The notes: generated by a model from the letters alone, not told the origin. A DNA stretch of 64,000 bases from Anatilimnocola aggregata (GCF_007747655.1 NZ_CP036274.1:1984001-2048000); one strand, 5' to 3'; positions 19,348-28,780 are shown, numbered from the stretch's first letter. A program made the numbers and translations.

Positions 19348-20940
19348 TTAACGAGTGGGTTTGCGCAGGTCCCAGCAATAGATGCCGTCGGCCCCGCGTA
19401 GGTAAAGGAATCCCGCAACGACCGCGTGGCTGATCGGCATCTCGTATCCGGTCGCGTCATAGTGCGGGGTGTTCCAGGGTTTGCCCATCGGCTTGAAGGT
19501 ATCGGCCGTGGTGCCGAGCATGAGCACGTCGTGGATGCTGCCGTGCTGGCTGTCTGGCTCGTGGAAGAAGCGGCCCTCCGCACAGTAGCCGTGGCTCTCC
19601 TGATCGGTCTTCGCGCCGTCGAATCGGGCCAGCACCTTCCCGCTGTTCACGTCAAGCATCGTCGTGCCAGACTTATTGCGGACGAACGCCCGGTCCTTCC
19701 ACACGGGTAGCCCGCTCATTCCGCCGCTGACGAACCCGACCCTCTCATCACCGGTGTGTTCCCAGAGGTTTTTCGCGCCGCCGGAGGTGATCTTCCACCC
19801 GCTGGCGCGGCCAACAAGTTTCTCGTCGCCCGGCCCCATCGTCTCGTTGCTCGCGTTCAGGAGCAGCACGTCGCCCGCGATTGAAAGGGACGTCTCCTGC
19901 CGGCCGGTTTCGAGCGTCCAACGCTCTTTGCCAGTGAGCGGGTCGAGGCAGCGAACCTTACCCTCGACGTTGCCGCAGAGCACCGATTCGCCGCCGGCGT
20001 GAACCCAACGGGTCGGCGTGGCGTGGTGAGCGAGACACTTCGGCACCTGCCAGAGTTTCCTACCGGTCACGCCGTCGAGCCCGATCAGCCCGCCTTGGAA
20101 ATCGGGACAGACCAGCACACCCGCTGCAAACGTGCAACCGTTGCAGTGCCCGCGGTTGATCCCGCCGAAAGCCTTCTTGCCAGCCAGGCCTTTGGCTTTG
20201 ATCTGTTCGAGCTTCGTGTGTTCCGCGCCGAGGTCGCTCTCCCACACGAGTTTGCCGGTCGCGTCGTCAAGGCAGTAAACGCGGCAGGTCGAGCCGATCA
20301 CGTACACGCGCCCACCGAACACGGCTCCGGTGTGGTTGGTGATGATGCTCTTGTGATCGGACCAGTTCAGTCCATTGTCCTTGAACACCTGCTTCCACAG
20401 CGTCTTACCCCTAGCAGCATCCACGCACACGACCACGTCGTCGGCCGCGACTCGCCAATAATCCGGAACCCACATTCCAGGCCCGATTTCCCGTTTCGCC
20501 CGCTCGGCCTCGTCCAACAAATCGCCGCTGGGAACGAAGTAACTCACGTACACGCGGCCGTCAGCGACAAGCAGGCTGCTCGCTCCGCCACCGGGTAGCG
20601 GGACACCTCCGCCGGACGTGACTTCGCCGCCATCGGCCAGCGGAATCTTGAGCGGGTTGAATTTTCCCAGCGAGATTCCATGCCATCCCGGATTGCCATA
20701 CCGAGGGCTTTGTGCGGCGCCGGGCGGCGTCGGCTCCTGGCTCTTCCACAGCAACTTGGCATCCCGCAGGTCATCGACCAACGTCAAGCCGCACTCGGTG
20801 GCGCTGAAGTTCCCGTTCGGCCCGTGAAAGCACGGCCATGATGGAGCGGCCTGGGAAGGCGGCTGCTGTACGTCGGCACGAGTGTTGGTCGGCACAGTCA
20901 GCACTAGGCAGAGCATCAGGAGTACGGGGATGTTCTTCAT
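19348..20940 (-). CDS. Secreted PQQ-binding-like beta-propeller protein
   Basis: This 530-residue protein begins MKNIPVLLMLCLVLTVPTNTRA, a signal peptide. GGAG lies nine bases upstream; the frame stays open to 21159 but that extension runs through a degraded ThuA remnant. Propeller blades are clear: VVCVDAARGKTLWKQ, VYCLDDATGKLVWES, LIGLDGVTGRKLWQV, VRCLDPLTGKERWTL, and near the end GIYCWDLRK. The N-terminal WPCFHGPNGNFSATECG is the PQQ-propeller leader motif (W..FrG) common in planctomycetes. It probably binds or senses rather than oxidises, since no dehydrogenase active site is seen. First gene of the 20940-16644 operon. Confidence 0.85.
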   Translation of the reverse strand: MKNIPVLLMLCLVLTVPTNTRADVQQPPSQAAPSWPCFHGPNGNFSATECGLTLVDDLRDAKLLWKSQEPTPPGAAQSPRYGNPGWHGISLGKFNPLKIPLADGGEVTSGGGVPLPGGGASSLLVADGRVYVSYFVPSGDLLDEAERAKREIGPGMWVPDYWRVAADDVVVCVDAARGKTLWKQVFKDNGLNWSDHKSIITNHTGAVFGGRVYVIGSTCRVYCLDDATGKLVWESDLGAEHTKLEQIKAKGLAGKKAFGGINRGHCNGCTFAAGVLVCPDFQGGLIGLDGVTGRKLWQVPKCLAHHATPTRWVHAGGESVLCGNVEGKVRCLDPLTGKERWTLETGRQETSLSIAGDVLLLNASNETMGPGDEKLVGRASGWKITSGGAKNLWEHTGDERVGFVSGGMSGLPVWKDRAFVRNKSGTTMLDVNSGKVLARFDGAKTDQESHGYCAEGRFFHEPDSQHGSIHDVLMLGTTADTFKPMGKPWNTPHYDATGYEMPISHAVVAGFLYLRGADGIYCWDLRKPTR

Positions 20941-21031
20941 GTTCCTGTTCTCCATTCTCCTGTCGTCGTAACAAGTCCGGTGTGTCATCGGATCGAGCGG
21001 CTTGCGGCGTGCTGCTAATAATCTTGACCGG

Positions 21032-21202
21032 TCACTTCTTCGGCTCCGCGATCTGCAGGGCCTTGTCCGCAGTGGGGAACTCCTCGGGGACGAGCTGTGT
21101 GACCTGGCCCGTCGCGGCCCATTCGATGCCGCGGCGCACAGTGGTGAGGAAGCCCACACATCGCATCGCGAACACGTCGTGCCCCGGCGGCGTCACCCCA
21201 CT
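21032..21202 (-). pseudogene. Tail remnant of a ThuA-like (trehalose utilisation) protein
   Basis: An open segment of 57 codons ends in a stop at 21032 and reads PPGHDVFAMRCVGF, RRGIEWAATGQVTQ, EEFPTADKAL and EPKK. RRGIEWAATG followed by VTQ.VP and FPTADK is the standard C-terminus of ThuA-domain proteins. An in-frame stop at 21203-21205 cuts it off, and only 33 bases separate that stop from the end of the next gene upstream, so the rest of the gene is gone. The longest frame of the PQQ gene crosses this region in another phase. Confidence 0.72.
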
Positions 21203-21238
21203 TCACCAATCGCCAATCATCACTCGCCATTCGGCTGT

Positions 21239-22540
21239 TCAACCGGTGATCTCCTTCACCGGCTTCCCGCCCGGTGCCGCGGCGCGGACGGGCCGGTTGC
21301 CGGCTTGCAGTTCCAAATGCGGGTCGATGCCGAGCAGCTTCAGGACGGTGGCCATGAAGTCGGGCCCGGAGACAGGGCGGTCGATTACCTCGGCGGCCTT
21401 GTCGTCGGTCCTGCCGATCACCGCGCCGCCGGGAGCGCCGCCGCCGAAGAAGGCGGTCGACCAGGCCTTGTCGTAGTGGTTCCGCGCGCCGCTGGCGTGG
21501 TGCGTCTTCGGCGTGCGGCCGAACTCACCCATCCAGATGATCAGCGTGTCGTCGAGTAGCCCGCGGTCTTTCAGGTCGGTGATCAAGGCATGCATCGCCT
21601 GATCGCTCGCCGGCAGTAGTTCGTTGCGGACCATGTCGGCCCGCCGCTGCTCGTGCGTGTCCCAGTCCTGTAAATAGACTTCGACGAACGGCACGCCCGC
21701 TTCCACCAGCCGCCGCGCAAGCAAGCAGCCTTGGCCGAATTCGTGCTTGCCGTAACGGTCATGAACTTCGGAGGGCTCCTGGGTCAAGTCGAACACTTTG
21801 CTCTTGGGCGACCGCATCAGCTCCACTGCGCTCTGATAGGCCGATCGCTGTGCCCCCACTGCGGGAATCGGCGCGGTCCGCTGAAAGCTAGCCGCCAGCT
21901 TTTCGGCCAGCGACAGTCGAGCGGCGAACTCCGTTTCGTCCACCGGCGGCGCGGCGTTCTCCAATCCCTTCGACAGATTGCGCAGAATCAGTCCATTGTG
22001 CTTGGGTCCGAGATAGCCGCCGCCAGCAATATGCGCAAAACCACCGTCGTTCATCGTCTTGCCGGTGACGACAAAGTTTGGCAGACCACTCTCGTTGGCA
22101 CGCTGTGATGACACAATGGAACCGAAGGACGGGTAACTCAATCCCGCAAAATTCGGCCGGTAGCTGGTGTGCATGTAGATACGAGCTCGCCAATGCTCGG
22201 CGGCTTCGGTAGTGCTCATGCCACGAATCACGCAGGCGTGCTGCATGAGCTGCGAGACTTTGGAATAGCCCTCGGCGATTTGCAGTCCGGGGACGGAGGT
22301 CGCGATCGTCTTGAACGTGCCTCGGTATTCTTGCGGCGCGTCGGGCTTGGGGTCGAACGTGTCGGTCTGCGACGGCCCGCCGTCCATCCAGAGCAGGATG
22401 CACGACTTGTGCTTCCGCTTGGGCACCTCCGCCGCCTGCGCCGCGAGCGAACCGAGCCAGCCCGAACAAGAAATAGCCGAAACGCCCGCCGCTGCAAGTC
22501 GAAATGTTTCACGGCGGGTGAGGTTAAATTTAGGCATCAT
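21239..22540 (-). CDS. DUF1501 family protein
   Basis: This 433-residue paralogue of the protein at 16644 has a twin-arginine leader (TRRETFRLAAAGVSAIS). Family blocks are LWMDGGPSQTDTFDPKPDAP, DWDTHEQRR and GEFGRTPKTHHASGARNHYD, holding the probable metal ligands of the sulfatase/phosphatase-like fold. The start MMPKFNLTRRE at 22540 is preferred; the longer frame to 22669 is only translation through a palindromic repeat. It follows the PSCyt1-DUF1549-DUF1553 gene, the classic planctomycete pairing of these families, so the two probably act together. Confidence 0.9.
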   Translation of the reverse strand: MMPKFNLTRRETFRLAAAGVSAISCSGWLGSLAAQAAEVPKRKHKSCILLWMDGGPSQTDTFDPKPDAPQEYRGTFKTIATSVPGLQIAEGYSKVSQLMQHACVIRGMSTTEAAEHWRARIYMHTSYRPNFAGLSYPSFGSIVSSQRANESGLPNFVVTGKTMNDGGFAHIAGGGYLGPKHNGLILRNLSKGLENAAPPVDETEFAARLSLAEKLAASFQRTAPIPAVGAQRSAYQSAVELMRSPKSKVFDLTQEPSEVHDRYGKHEFGQGCLLARRLVEAGVPFVEVYLQDWDTHEQRRADMVRNELLPASDQAMHALITDLKDRGLLDDTLIIWMGEFGRTPKTHHASGARNHYDKAWSTAFFGGGAPGGAVIGRTDDKAAEVIDRPVSGPDFMATVLKLLGIDPHLELQAGNRPVRAAAPGGKPVKEITG

Positions 22541-22604
22541 GGGTTTGTTCTCTGTATCAGTTATCGGCAAACGTCGCGCGGCCTCAATGGATGTCTCGAT
22601 GTTT

Positions 22605-22669
22605 GTGGCTGGGGCTTTCAGCCGCAGCCGATTTGGATTCGTAAGGCTGCGGCAGGATGCCCCAGCCAC
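22605..22669. repeat. Palindromic repeat, family B (GTGGCTGGGGC)
   Basis: The arms GTGGCTGGGGCTTTCAGCCG and the reverse complement of the matching 3' arm differ at only a few positions. The same sequence type recurs at 49481-49545 and in short form at 28749-28775, always between genes. Confidence 0.8.
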
Positions 22670-22741
22670 TTGTCAAGCACGCGACCTCTATTCAGACCGC
22701 GCGAGGTAAAGTCAGGACCGTTCAACCAACATGTGTCGAAG

Positions 22742-22761
22742 CCGAAGTCGTGAGACTTCGG
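22742..22761. repeat. Perfect 8-bp hairpin downstream of the PSCyt1 gene
   Basis: CCGAAGTC, loop GTGA, GACTTCGG. It lies 22 bases past the stop of the 22783-24693 gene and could end transcription or protect the transcript's 3' end, but no T-run follows on the minus strand. Confidence 0.5.
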
Positions 22762-22782
22762 TTCGAACTCACACGATTTCCG

Positions 22783-24693
22783 CTACGGGATCACCGCGAA
22801 TTCCGGCGAATTCACCAGCGCCCACCAGACCGCTTGGTAGGCTTCCATCATTCCCTTCCGCTCGGCAATGAACTCGCGAGCGACCTTCAATTCTTTTTCG
22901 CGCGGTCGTCGGCTGAGCACCGCGACGTACAGCCGCGTGACGATCTCATCGGGTTCTCCCTTTTCGCGCACGGCTTGCTCCACCAGCCGGTTCTGCTTGT
23001 GCATCGCCGAGTCGTTCAGCAGCGTCAGCACTTGAGGAACGCCTTGCGTGTAGTCGCTCGGTGCGCCGTCCATTTCGTCGGTGTCGAACAGATTCAAGAA
23101 ACTGCTGCGGCTCCCCAATGTCGTCCCTGAGGCTCCGCTGATCGCCCCCTTGTCGGGATCGCCGCCGGTGGACAGCACGAGGCATTCCCAAAACGCTTCC
23201 GGCGCGAGGACCTTACACGTCGCGTGGCTGTAGAGTGTCTTGTCCTGTTCGTTTTCAACGAGCGCCACATGCGATCGCTGATACGCGCGGCTGAGCAGCA
23301 TCCCACGCAGCAGATGCTTGATGTCGAACTTCGCCGCCACCAGTTCGCCCGCCAGTGAGTCAAGCAACTCGGGATGCGTCGCTGGATTCTCAAGATCTAG
23401 CGAGTCGACCGGCTCGACCAAGCCGCGACCGAAGAGTTGCCACCATAATCGGTTGATGGTGGCGCGAGCAAACATGGCGTTCTTGGGCGAGGTCATCCAC
23501 TCCGCCAGCACGGGCCGAGGCGGCGCTTGCGGATCGAGATCAACTTTTTCCGCTCCCAGAAATTTCGCGGGGACGACTTTGCCAGCCGCTGGACCGGCAT
23601 CCGTGGGAATCACGACCGCGCCGCCGTCCTTGAGTTCCAACGGCAAGAGGCCGAACCGCGTCTTGGGCGGACCGGCTTCGGTGTCGTGAATGCCTTTGCG
23701 GTTCTCGCCTTTCTTGGGATTGGGTTCCACTTTGGCCGTGCGGCTGAAGAACGCTGCCAACCCCCAGAACTCGTCCTGCGTCCAGGTCGCGAAGGGATGG
23801 TCGTGGCATTCGGCACATTGCAATTGAATGCCGAGAAATCGCTGCGCGGCCGAGGCCGCCAACTTGTTCGCGCGGGGCTGGCCATCGTCCATGCACTGGC
23901 GGATGAAGGCGATGGGCGGGTCTTCGCTCTCGGCCGTGATCATCGCTCGAACCAGTTCGTCCCAAGGCCGGTTCTTGTTGAACTCTTCAGCGAACCATTT
24001 TTGAAAGTTCGCGGTGTATTGGCCCTTCAGATCCTCGCCGGCGCCGATCGGCACGGCGACGCGATCGCGCCACAGCCGCGCCCAATATCCACCGTACTCT
24101 GGCCGGGCGAGCAGTTGATCGATCAGCGTCGCACGTTTGTCGGGCGACGAGTCCTCAAGAAACGCAGTCGCTTCAGCCCGCGTCGGAATCCGACCGATGA
24201 CATCGAGCCGGACGCGCCGCAGAAACTCGCCGTCGTCGGCTTGCGACGATGCCGGAATCTTCCCTTCCGCCAATCGCCGATCGACTTCGTCGTCGATGAG
24301 CTTGGCGATCTCGTCCGCTGAACGCGGCTTATTCGGCACGACAAACTGACTAGCCTGCTGTACTGACTTCGTCCCTGCGGCAATCCAGCGGCGGATGATC
24401 TCTTTCTGCTCGGCCGAAACCTTGATCGGGTTCTTGGGCATCTCATCCGTTTTGATTTTCTTCCACAGCAGGCTGGCGTCCGGATCGCCCGGAGTCACAA
24501 CCTTGCCGTTTTTGCCGCCAGCCAACGCGGCGGAAATCGTGCGCAAGTCCAGTTCCGCTTTGCGATGCAGCCCGCCATGACATTGCAGGCAGTGCGAATT
24601 CAGAATCGGCAGCACATCGCGCTCGAAGGTCGGCGGCTCCGCGGCGGTTGCCTCGCTAACAAAGCCGAGCAGCAACGCCGCGATCAAGGACAT
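22783..24693 (-). CDS. Planctomycete cytochrome c protein PSCyt1-DUF1549-DUF1553
   Basis: This 636-residue protein has a signal peptide (MSLIAALLLGFVSEATAAEPP). A PSCyt1 domain follows with a haem c motif CLQCH at about residues 34-38. Next is DUF1549/PSCyt2 (from about 125: DEVDRRLAEGKIPAS, FLRRVRLDVIGRIPT) with a second motif CAECH near 291 and the block HPFATWTQDEFWGLAAFF. DUF1553/PSD1 ends the protein (NRLWWQLFGRGLVEPVDSL). It probably binds haem and carries electrons in the periplasm. The frame is open to 24786 but the extension runs through an AT-rich repeat, so the start at 24693 is preferred. DUF1501 follows downstream. Confidence 0.9.
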   Translation of the reverse strand: MSLIAALLLGFVSEATAAEPPTFERDVLPILNSHCLQCHGGLHRKAELDLRTISAALAGGKNGKVVTPGDPDASLLWKKIKTDEMPKNPIKVSAEQKEIIRRWIAAGTKSVQQASQFVVPNKPRSADEIAKLIDDEVDRRLAEGKIPASSQADDGEFLRRVRLDVIGRIPTRAEATAFLEDSSPDKRATLIDQLLARPEYGGYWARLWRDRVAVPIGAGEDLKGQYTANFQKWFAEEFNKNRPWDELVRAMITAESEDPPIAFIRQCMDDGQPRANKLAASAAQRFLGIQLQCAECHDHPFATWTQDEFWGLAAFFSRTAKVEPNPKKGENRKGIHDTEAGPPKTRFGLLPLELKDGGAVVIPTDAGPAAGKVVPAKFLGAEKVDLDPQAPPRPVLAEWMTSPKNAMFARATINRLWWQLFGRGLVEPVDSLDLENPATHPELLDSLAGELVAAKFDIKHLLRGMLLSRAYQRSHVALVENEQDKTLYSHATCKVLAPEAFWECLVLSTGGDPDKGAISGASGTTLGSRSSFLNLFDTDEMDGAPSDYTQGVPQVLTLLNDSAMHKQNRLVEQAVREKGEPDEIVTRLYVAVLSRRPREKELKVAREFIAERKGMMEAYQAVWWALVNSPEFAVIP

Positions 24694-24766
24694 CCGAAAT
24701 CCGAAGTTTGCATTCCGAAAACAATCCGAAATGCGAATTTCAAAGATTTGAAACGGTCGGGCAGAG
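24694..24766. repeat. AT-rich degenerate short tandem repeat upstream of the PSCyt1 gene
   Basis: Units such as TCCGAAATCCGAAGTTTGC and TCCGAAATGCGAATTTC recur. Translated on the minus strand they give an F/R/I-rich peptide (FEIRISDCF, NANFGF). This is an intergenic repeat type, not coding sequence. Confidence 0.55.
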
Positions 24767-24796
24767 CCTGTCTTTGTTTCGATCATTGAAGTTTCC

Positions 24797-26188
24797 TCAT
24801 GCCAGCAGGTCCGTTATCACGCCGGTGCTGTCGGCGAAACCGGGAATGTCGATGCCGGCCTGCCGGGCCATGGTGACGAACAGGTTGGCGAACGGCGCCG
24901 AACCCTCTTCGAGCAACGCGTAGCTGCTCTTTTTGACTTCTTCTGATACTACGACGGCGGCCTCGAGCCGATTCTTGACGACGTAGGTGAGATACTGGCC
25001 GTGCTTCAAATGGAAGGCATTGCCTCCCGCGAGCACAAGAGGCAGATTGCGATGCAGATGGGTGCGGGAGTTCCCGCTGCCATACAAGAGCATGCATCGA
25101 TCGAGCAATGTGCCTTCGCCCTCGCTGGTGGATTTCAGTCGGCCGACCAGATACGCGAATTGCTCGACGAGCCAGCGGTCGATTTGGGTCTGCCTCGTGG
25201 CAGACATTTCCGGTTCGGCATGCCGGTGGACAATTTGGTGCCAGTCCGTCGGCCCACCCCTGCCGCACAAATCCGACCAATCAGTGAAGCCGCCTTGCTT
25301 CTCGTCGGTGAGAGCGTAACTCGCGACGCGAGTCGTGTCGGCGACAAAACCGAGGTAGATGAGGTCGAACATGCAGCGGATGTACGCCCGCCGCTCTTCC
25401 ATGTTGTTCGAAGGGCTGGCCTGGAGGGCCAGGGCGGCCGCGTCCCCGGCAGGCGGGCCGCGGCGGAGCTGCTCCTCGCGGATCTGGATGGTGTGTTCGA
25501 CTTCGCGAACGCTGGTCAGATACTCGTTCATCTTGTCGCGGTCCGGCTGCCCGAGCGGCCGCATGAACGCCCGCGTCTCGTCGCGAAGGGCGTCGAGGAT
25601 GCTGGTCCGCCGCAGCAGGCGTTTCCGCAGGGCATCGCGATCCGCTTGATCAGCGGGCGGAAAAAGCTTGTTGAAAACGGCCCGCGGGGATTTGTCCGCT
25701 GCCAAAGGTGCCCCGGCCTTGTTGAACGACAGAGTTTTGGACTCTCCCGGGGAACCGGTGCCGCCGGCCGTGGAGAGGACCATCGATTTCAAATAACTTT
25801 TTTTCCCGATCCTGTCGGCGAGCAACTGATCGAACGATTGCGTGTTGAAGCCCCTGGTCGGATTGGTTCCGGTCAGATGGCTGTCCATTGTCAGGTGGCC
25901 GGTGATTCCCGGTCGGTGGTGGTGCAGCCCGCCGAGAATCGTCAGATCGGACTTGAACTGACGCAGCGGCTCAAGCGCCGGCGAGAAATCGTGCTCAGCA
26001 CCGGTCGCCACGGGAAACCAGGTCGTGGTGTTGACACCGAACGGCACGTAGAAGAACGCGAACCGCGGCGGGGGAACTGCCGCATCGCCCTTGCTCGCGT
26101 CGCTCGCCATCACTTCCAGGGAGGGCAAAGCGAGCACCGCCGACGCGCTCTTGAGCAAGGTGCGACGCGAGATCGGATTGCGTTTCAT
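24797..26188 (-). CDS. DUF1552 (HXXSHH) family protein
   Basis: This 463-residue protein has the leader ISRRTLLKSASAVLALPSLEVM, a twin-arginine-type signal, which sets the start at 26188; about 57 further in-frame codons upstream overlap the neighbouring gene and are not coding. FFYVPFGVNTTTWFP, SDLTILGGLHHHRPG and LLYGSGNSRTHLHRNLPLVL are family blocks. The histidine motif that names the family is represented by DWHQIVHRHAEP. The protein ends PGFADSTGVITDLLA, the tail pattern shared by its paralogues. It lies 71 bases after the DUF1592 cytochrome at 26259-28721 and is probably co-transcribed with it. Function is not established for the family. Confidence 0.9.
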   Translation of the reverse strand: MKRNPISRRTLLKSASAVLALPSLEVMASDASKGDAAVPPPRFAFFYVPFGVNTTTWFPVATGAEHDFSPALEPLRQFKSDLTILGGLHHHRPGITGHLTMDSHLTGTNPTRGFNTQSFDQLLADRIGKKSYLKSMVLSTAGGTGSPGESKTLSFNKAGAPLAADKSPRAVFNKLFPPADQADRDALRKRLLRRTSILDALRDETRAFMRPLGQPDRDKMNEYLTSVREVEHTIQIREEQLRRGPPAGDAAALALQASPSNNMEERRAYIRCMFDLIYLGFVADTTRVASYALTDEKQGGFTDWSDLCGRGGPTDWHQIVHRHAEPEMSATRQTQIDRWLVEQFAYLVGRLKSTSEGEGTLLDRCMLLYGSGNSRTHLHRNLPLVLAGGNAFHLKHGQYLTYVVKNRLEAAVVVSEEVKKSSYALLEEGSAPFANLFVTMARQAGIDIPGFADSTGVITDLLA

Positions 26189-26258
26189 GGATCGGCTCCG
26201 GGCTGGGAAAGGGAACTGAACTCGGGGAACGGCGACGTTCGCAGGCTCCACATCAATA

Positions 26259-28721
26259 TCAATGCAGGAACTCGGGACTCTCCACGATCGACAACAGCAG
26301 GGGACGCATACGATAGTCGGTCTGCCGCGCCCGGGCGACGAGACGCTCGACCCACTCACGTTCGCCGAGGCTCGGCTCGCGACCGCGGCCGTAGGCGATC
26401 AGTTTCGAGACCAGGGCGCGGATCACGTCGTCGCGGTGTCGTTCGAGCACGATGGCACGGAACTCGCGAACGTTCGCGTAGCGTTCGCCGTCCGGAAAGG
26501 TGCCGTCGGTTTCGATTTTCTTCGCCGCCAGATTTGGGACGACCCGGCCGAGCGGGTCGAACTCCTGGAAGGCGTAGCCGAGCGGGTCGAGGCGGTCATG
26601 GCAGACCGCGCACTTGGCGTGCTCCGTATGGAGCGCCAGCTGCTGCTTCAGTGACTTGCCCTTGAAGCGGGGGTCGTTGGGCATCAATTCGGGAACGTCC
26701 GTGGGGGGCGGAGGCAGGGGACGGTTGAACAGGTTCTTCTGCACCCAGGCGCCGCGATAGATCGGCCGAAACATGCCGTGGTCGGTGGTCGTCATCACGC
26801 TCGCCAGTGTGGCCATGCCCCCATACGGGGAATCCTTCGGCAGCGATACCGGGCGGAAATCGCCGCCGCGGACCAGCGGCAGCCCGTAGTGCGTCGACAG
26901 GCGATCGTTGACGACGACGAAGTCGGAATCGATGATCGCCAGGCCGCTGCGGTCGCTGCGGACCAGTTCCTGAAAAAACGCGCCTCCTTCACGCCGCAGG
27001 CTCGACCGGAGGTAGGCGTTCGGCGGACTGAGGTATCCAGGGTCGGTCGATTGGTGACGATCCTGCAGTTTCTCGGTGTCGAGCCACTGCTCGGCGAACC
27101 GCTGGAAAAACCGCTCGGCATTCGGGTGGTCGAGCAGCCGCGTGACCTGCCCCTCCAGGGTGCGGCCGGACCGCAACGTGCCGGCGCGGGCCAACGCATC
27201 GAGGGTGCCGTCAGGGGTCGTGCACCAGAGGAAATACGAGAGCCGCTCGGCCAGGTGATGGTCGGTCGCGGGCGTGGCGGGATGCGTGGACCGGAGGTAG
27301 AGAAACTTCGGCGAAGCCAGCACGTAGACCAAGACGCTTTCAATCGCCGCTTGCGGGGAGTCCTCGAGCGACAATTGTCGCTCGAGGAACTGCCCGACGT
27401 GCGATCGCTCGGATGGCTCGAGCGGCCGACGATAGGCGTGCGAGAGGAACGTTTCCAGGCCGCTCCGCCGGTCATCATTTGGCAAGTCAGCCAGACGCGT
27501 CAACGCCACGCCGTGCGCCGGGGGTGGATCGTCGGCATAGGAACCGGGTTCGAGAATCATCTTCTCGATGAAGACGACCGGATACTGGTCCAACAGTTCC
27601 TTGATCTGCTTCTGATCCTCCTCCCGCGACAATTTCTGGGCACGGATCGCGTTGAAGTCCCGGTTGACGCTCTCGGGGAAGTCGCCCATCTCGTAGCCAT
27701 TCGCGACCTCGACGATGAAGGCGTCCTGCTTGAAGAGCTGGCTCTTGCGAAAATGACAGACGATGTCCTGGAAATCCACCTGTGGCTCTAGCGGCTTGTC
27801 GAGCACGGTTTCCCGGTTCACGTCGACGACCAGCCGCGGCAGCGAGCAGTTCGCCGGCGCCTCGCTCCGCACCCGGAGGGTCAGCTTGAATCGGTCGACC
27901 GAAGGGGGGAGCGTCTCGCAGAACTCGGGGGGAAATTCGAATGTGCCAGTGACGTTGTACAGGTTGCCGTTATGGGCGGCGAGGCTTCGCGGGCGCAGCC
28001 CGACGGCATCGCCCACCCGAAATCCGAGCGGGACGTCCTTGTATAACTGTGCGGTCAGCTTGAAGGTCGGCACGGGAGCAGGCTTTTTCGCCTTCTTCTT
28101 CGGTGGTTCTTGCACGGTAAGCTCGAACGGCGCGAAGCCGGGAGTAGCCGAGTCGAACCGCCAGGCGACGGCCGTGGCGATCGTATCGAAGTATGCCTCG
28201 AGTGCCTCGCCCGTCATGGTCAGCTTCTCGGCATTGGTGTCGAAGCCGTTGACCGAGATGTCCTCCGGCAGGCGGGCGGCGAAGTTCTCCTGCAACCCCA
28301 GGAGGTCGTTGAGGGTATTGCTGAACTCATAGCGATTGAGCCGCCGCGGCGCGGTGCGGATGGCCAGCTCCTTGCTCTTGGATTCGATCCAGGCAAGCAC
28401 ATGGCCGTGATCCTCGGCGGACAGCGGCGGCTCGCCGGCCGGCGGCATGATCCGCGATGCGACGACGCTGTGGATGCGGTTCCAGACTCGTGCCTCGGAC
28501 GAGAAATCGCCCGCCAGGGAAGCCACGTCGATGCCCCCCTCTTTGCTGCCGGGTTCGTGGCACGATTTGCAATGCTTTCCAAACAGGGTTCGGACACGCG
28601 GGTCGAGCATGTCGGCCGCGTGTGCGCGCTCGATCCCCGACGATCCGATCAGAAGGATCGCTATAAAGCAACGTCGGAGAGTGAACCGGCAGTTGTCGGA
28701 AATTTTTTTGTCTCGATTCAT
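26259..28721 (-). CDS. DUF1592-type multidomain cytochrome c (PSCyt1, PSD3, PSD5, PSD4, PSCyt3, PSD2)
   Basis: 820 residues. After a signal peptide (RRCFIAILLIGSSGIERAHA) comes PSCyt1 with CKSCH near residue 49, PSD3/DUF1587 (RLNRYEFSNTLNDLLGL), a long beta-rich insert, PSD5/DUF1595 (FLSHAYRRPLEPSE), PSD4/DUF1592 (AERLSYFLWCTTPDGTL, FAEQWLDTEKL), PSCyt3/DUF1588 with CAVCHDRLDPLGYAF near 704, and PSD2/DUF1585 at the end (LVSKLIAYGRGREP, SIVESPEFLH). Two CxxCH motifs imply two covalent haems. AGAAGG six bases before the ATG supports the start at 28721. The DUF1552 gene follows. Likely an exported redox protein; its partners and substrate are unknown. Confidence 0.9.
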   Translation of the reverse strand: MNRDKKISDNCRFTLRRCFIAILLIGSSGIERAHAADMLDPRVRTLFGKHCKSCHEPGSKEGGIDVASLAGDFSSEARVWNRIHSVVASRIMPPAGEPPLSAEDHGHVLAWIESKSKELAIRTAPRRLNRYEFSNTLNDLLGLQENFAARLPEDISVNGFDTNAEKLTMTGEALEAYFDTIATAVAWRFDSATPGFAPFELTVQEPPKKKAKKPAPVPTFKLTAQLYKDVPLGFRVGDAVGLRPRSLAAHNGNLYNVTGTFEFPPEFCETLPPSVDRFKLTLRVRSEAPANCSLPRLVVDVNRETVLDKPLEPQVDFQDIVCHFRKSQLFKQDAFIVEVANGYEMGDFPESVNRDFNAIRAQKLSREEDQKQIKELLDQYPVVFIEKMILEPGSYADDPPPAHGVALTRLADLPNDDRRSGLETFLSHAYRRPLEPSERSHVGQFLERQLSLEDSPQAAIESVLVYVLASPKFLYLRSTHPATPATDHHLAERLSYFLWCTTPDGTLDALARAGTLRSGRTLEGQVTRLLDHPNAERFFQRFAEQWLDTEKLQDRHQSTDPGYLSPPNAYLRSSLRREGGAFFQELVRSDRSGLAIIDSDFVVVNDRLSTHYGLPLVRGGDFRPVSLPKDSPYGGMATLASVMTTTDHGMFRPIYRGAWVQKNLFNRPLPPPPTDVPELMPNDPRFKGKSLKQQLALHTEHAKCAVCHDRLDPLGYAFQEFDPLGRVVPNLAAKKIETDGTFPDGERYANVREFRAIVLERHRDDVIRALVSKLIAYGRGREPSLGEREWVERLVARARQTDYRMRPLLLSIVESPEFLH

Positions 28722-28748
28722 ATTCGCCCTTCTCCGGCCTGATCGCAT

Positions 28749-28775
28749 GTGGCTGGGACGAGATCCCCCAGCCAC
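28749..28775. repeat. Short palindrome of family B
   Basis: GTGGCTGGG and CCCAGCCAC pair around a nine-base loop. It sits between the TIGR03067-like gene and the cytochrome gene and has the same arm sequence as the longer copies at 22605 and 49481. Confidence 0.65.
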
Positions 28776-28780
28776 GTGCG

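Noticed and set aside
25001-26665. 554-codon plus-strand frame
   Set aside because: Antisense to a DUF1552 and a DUF1592 gene and spans their junction, which a real gene would be unlikely to do.
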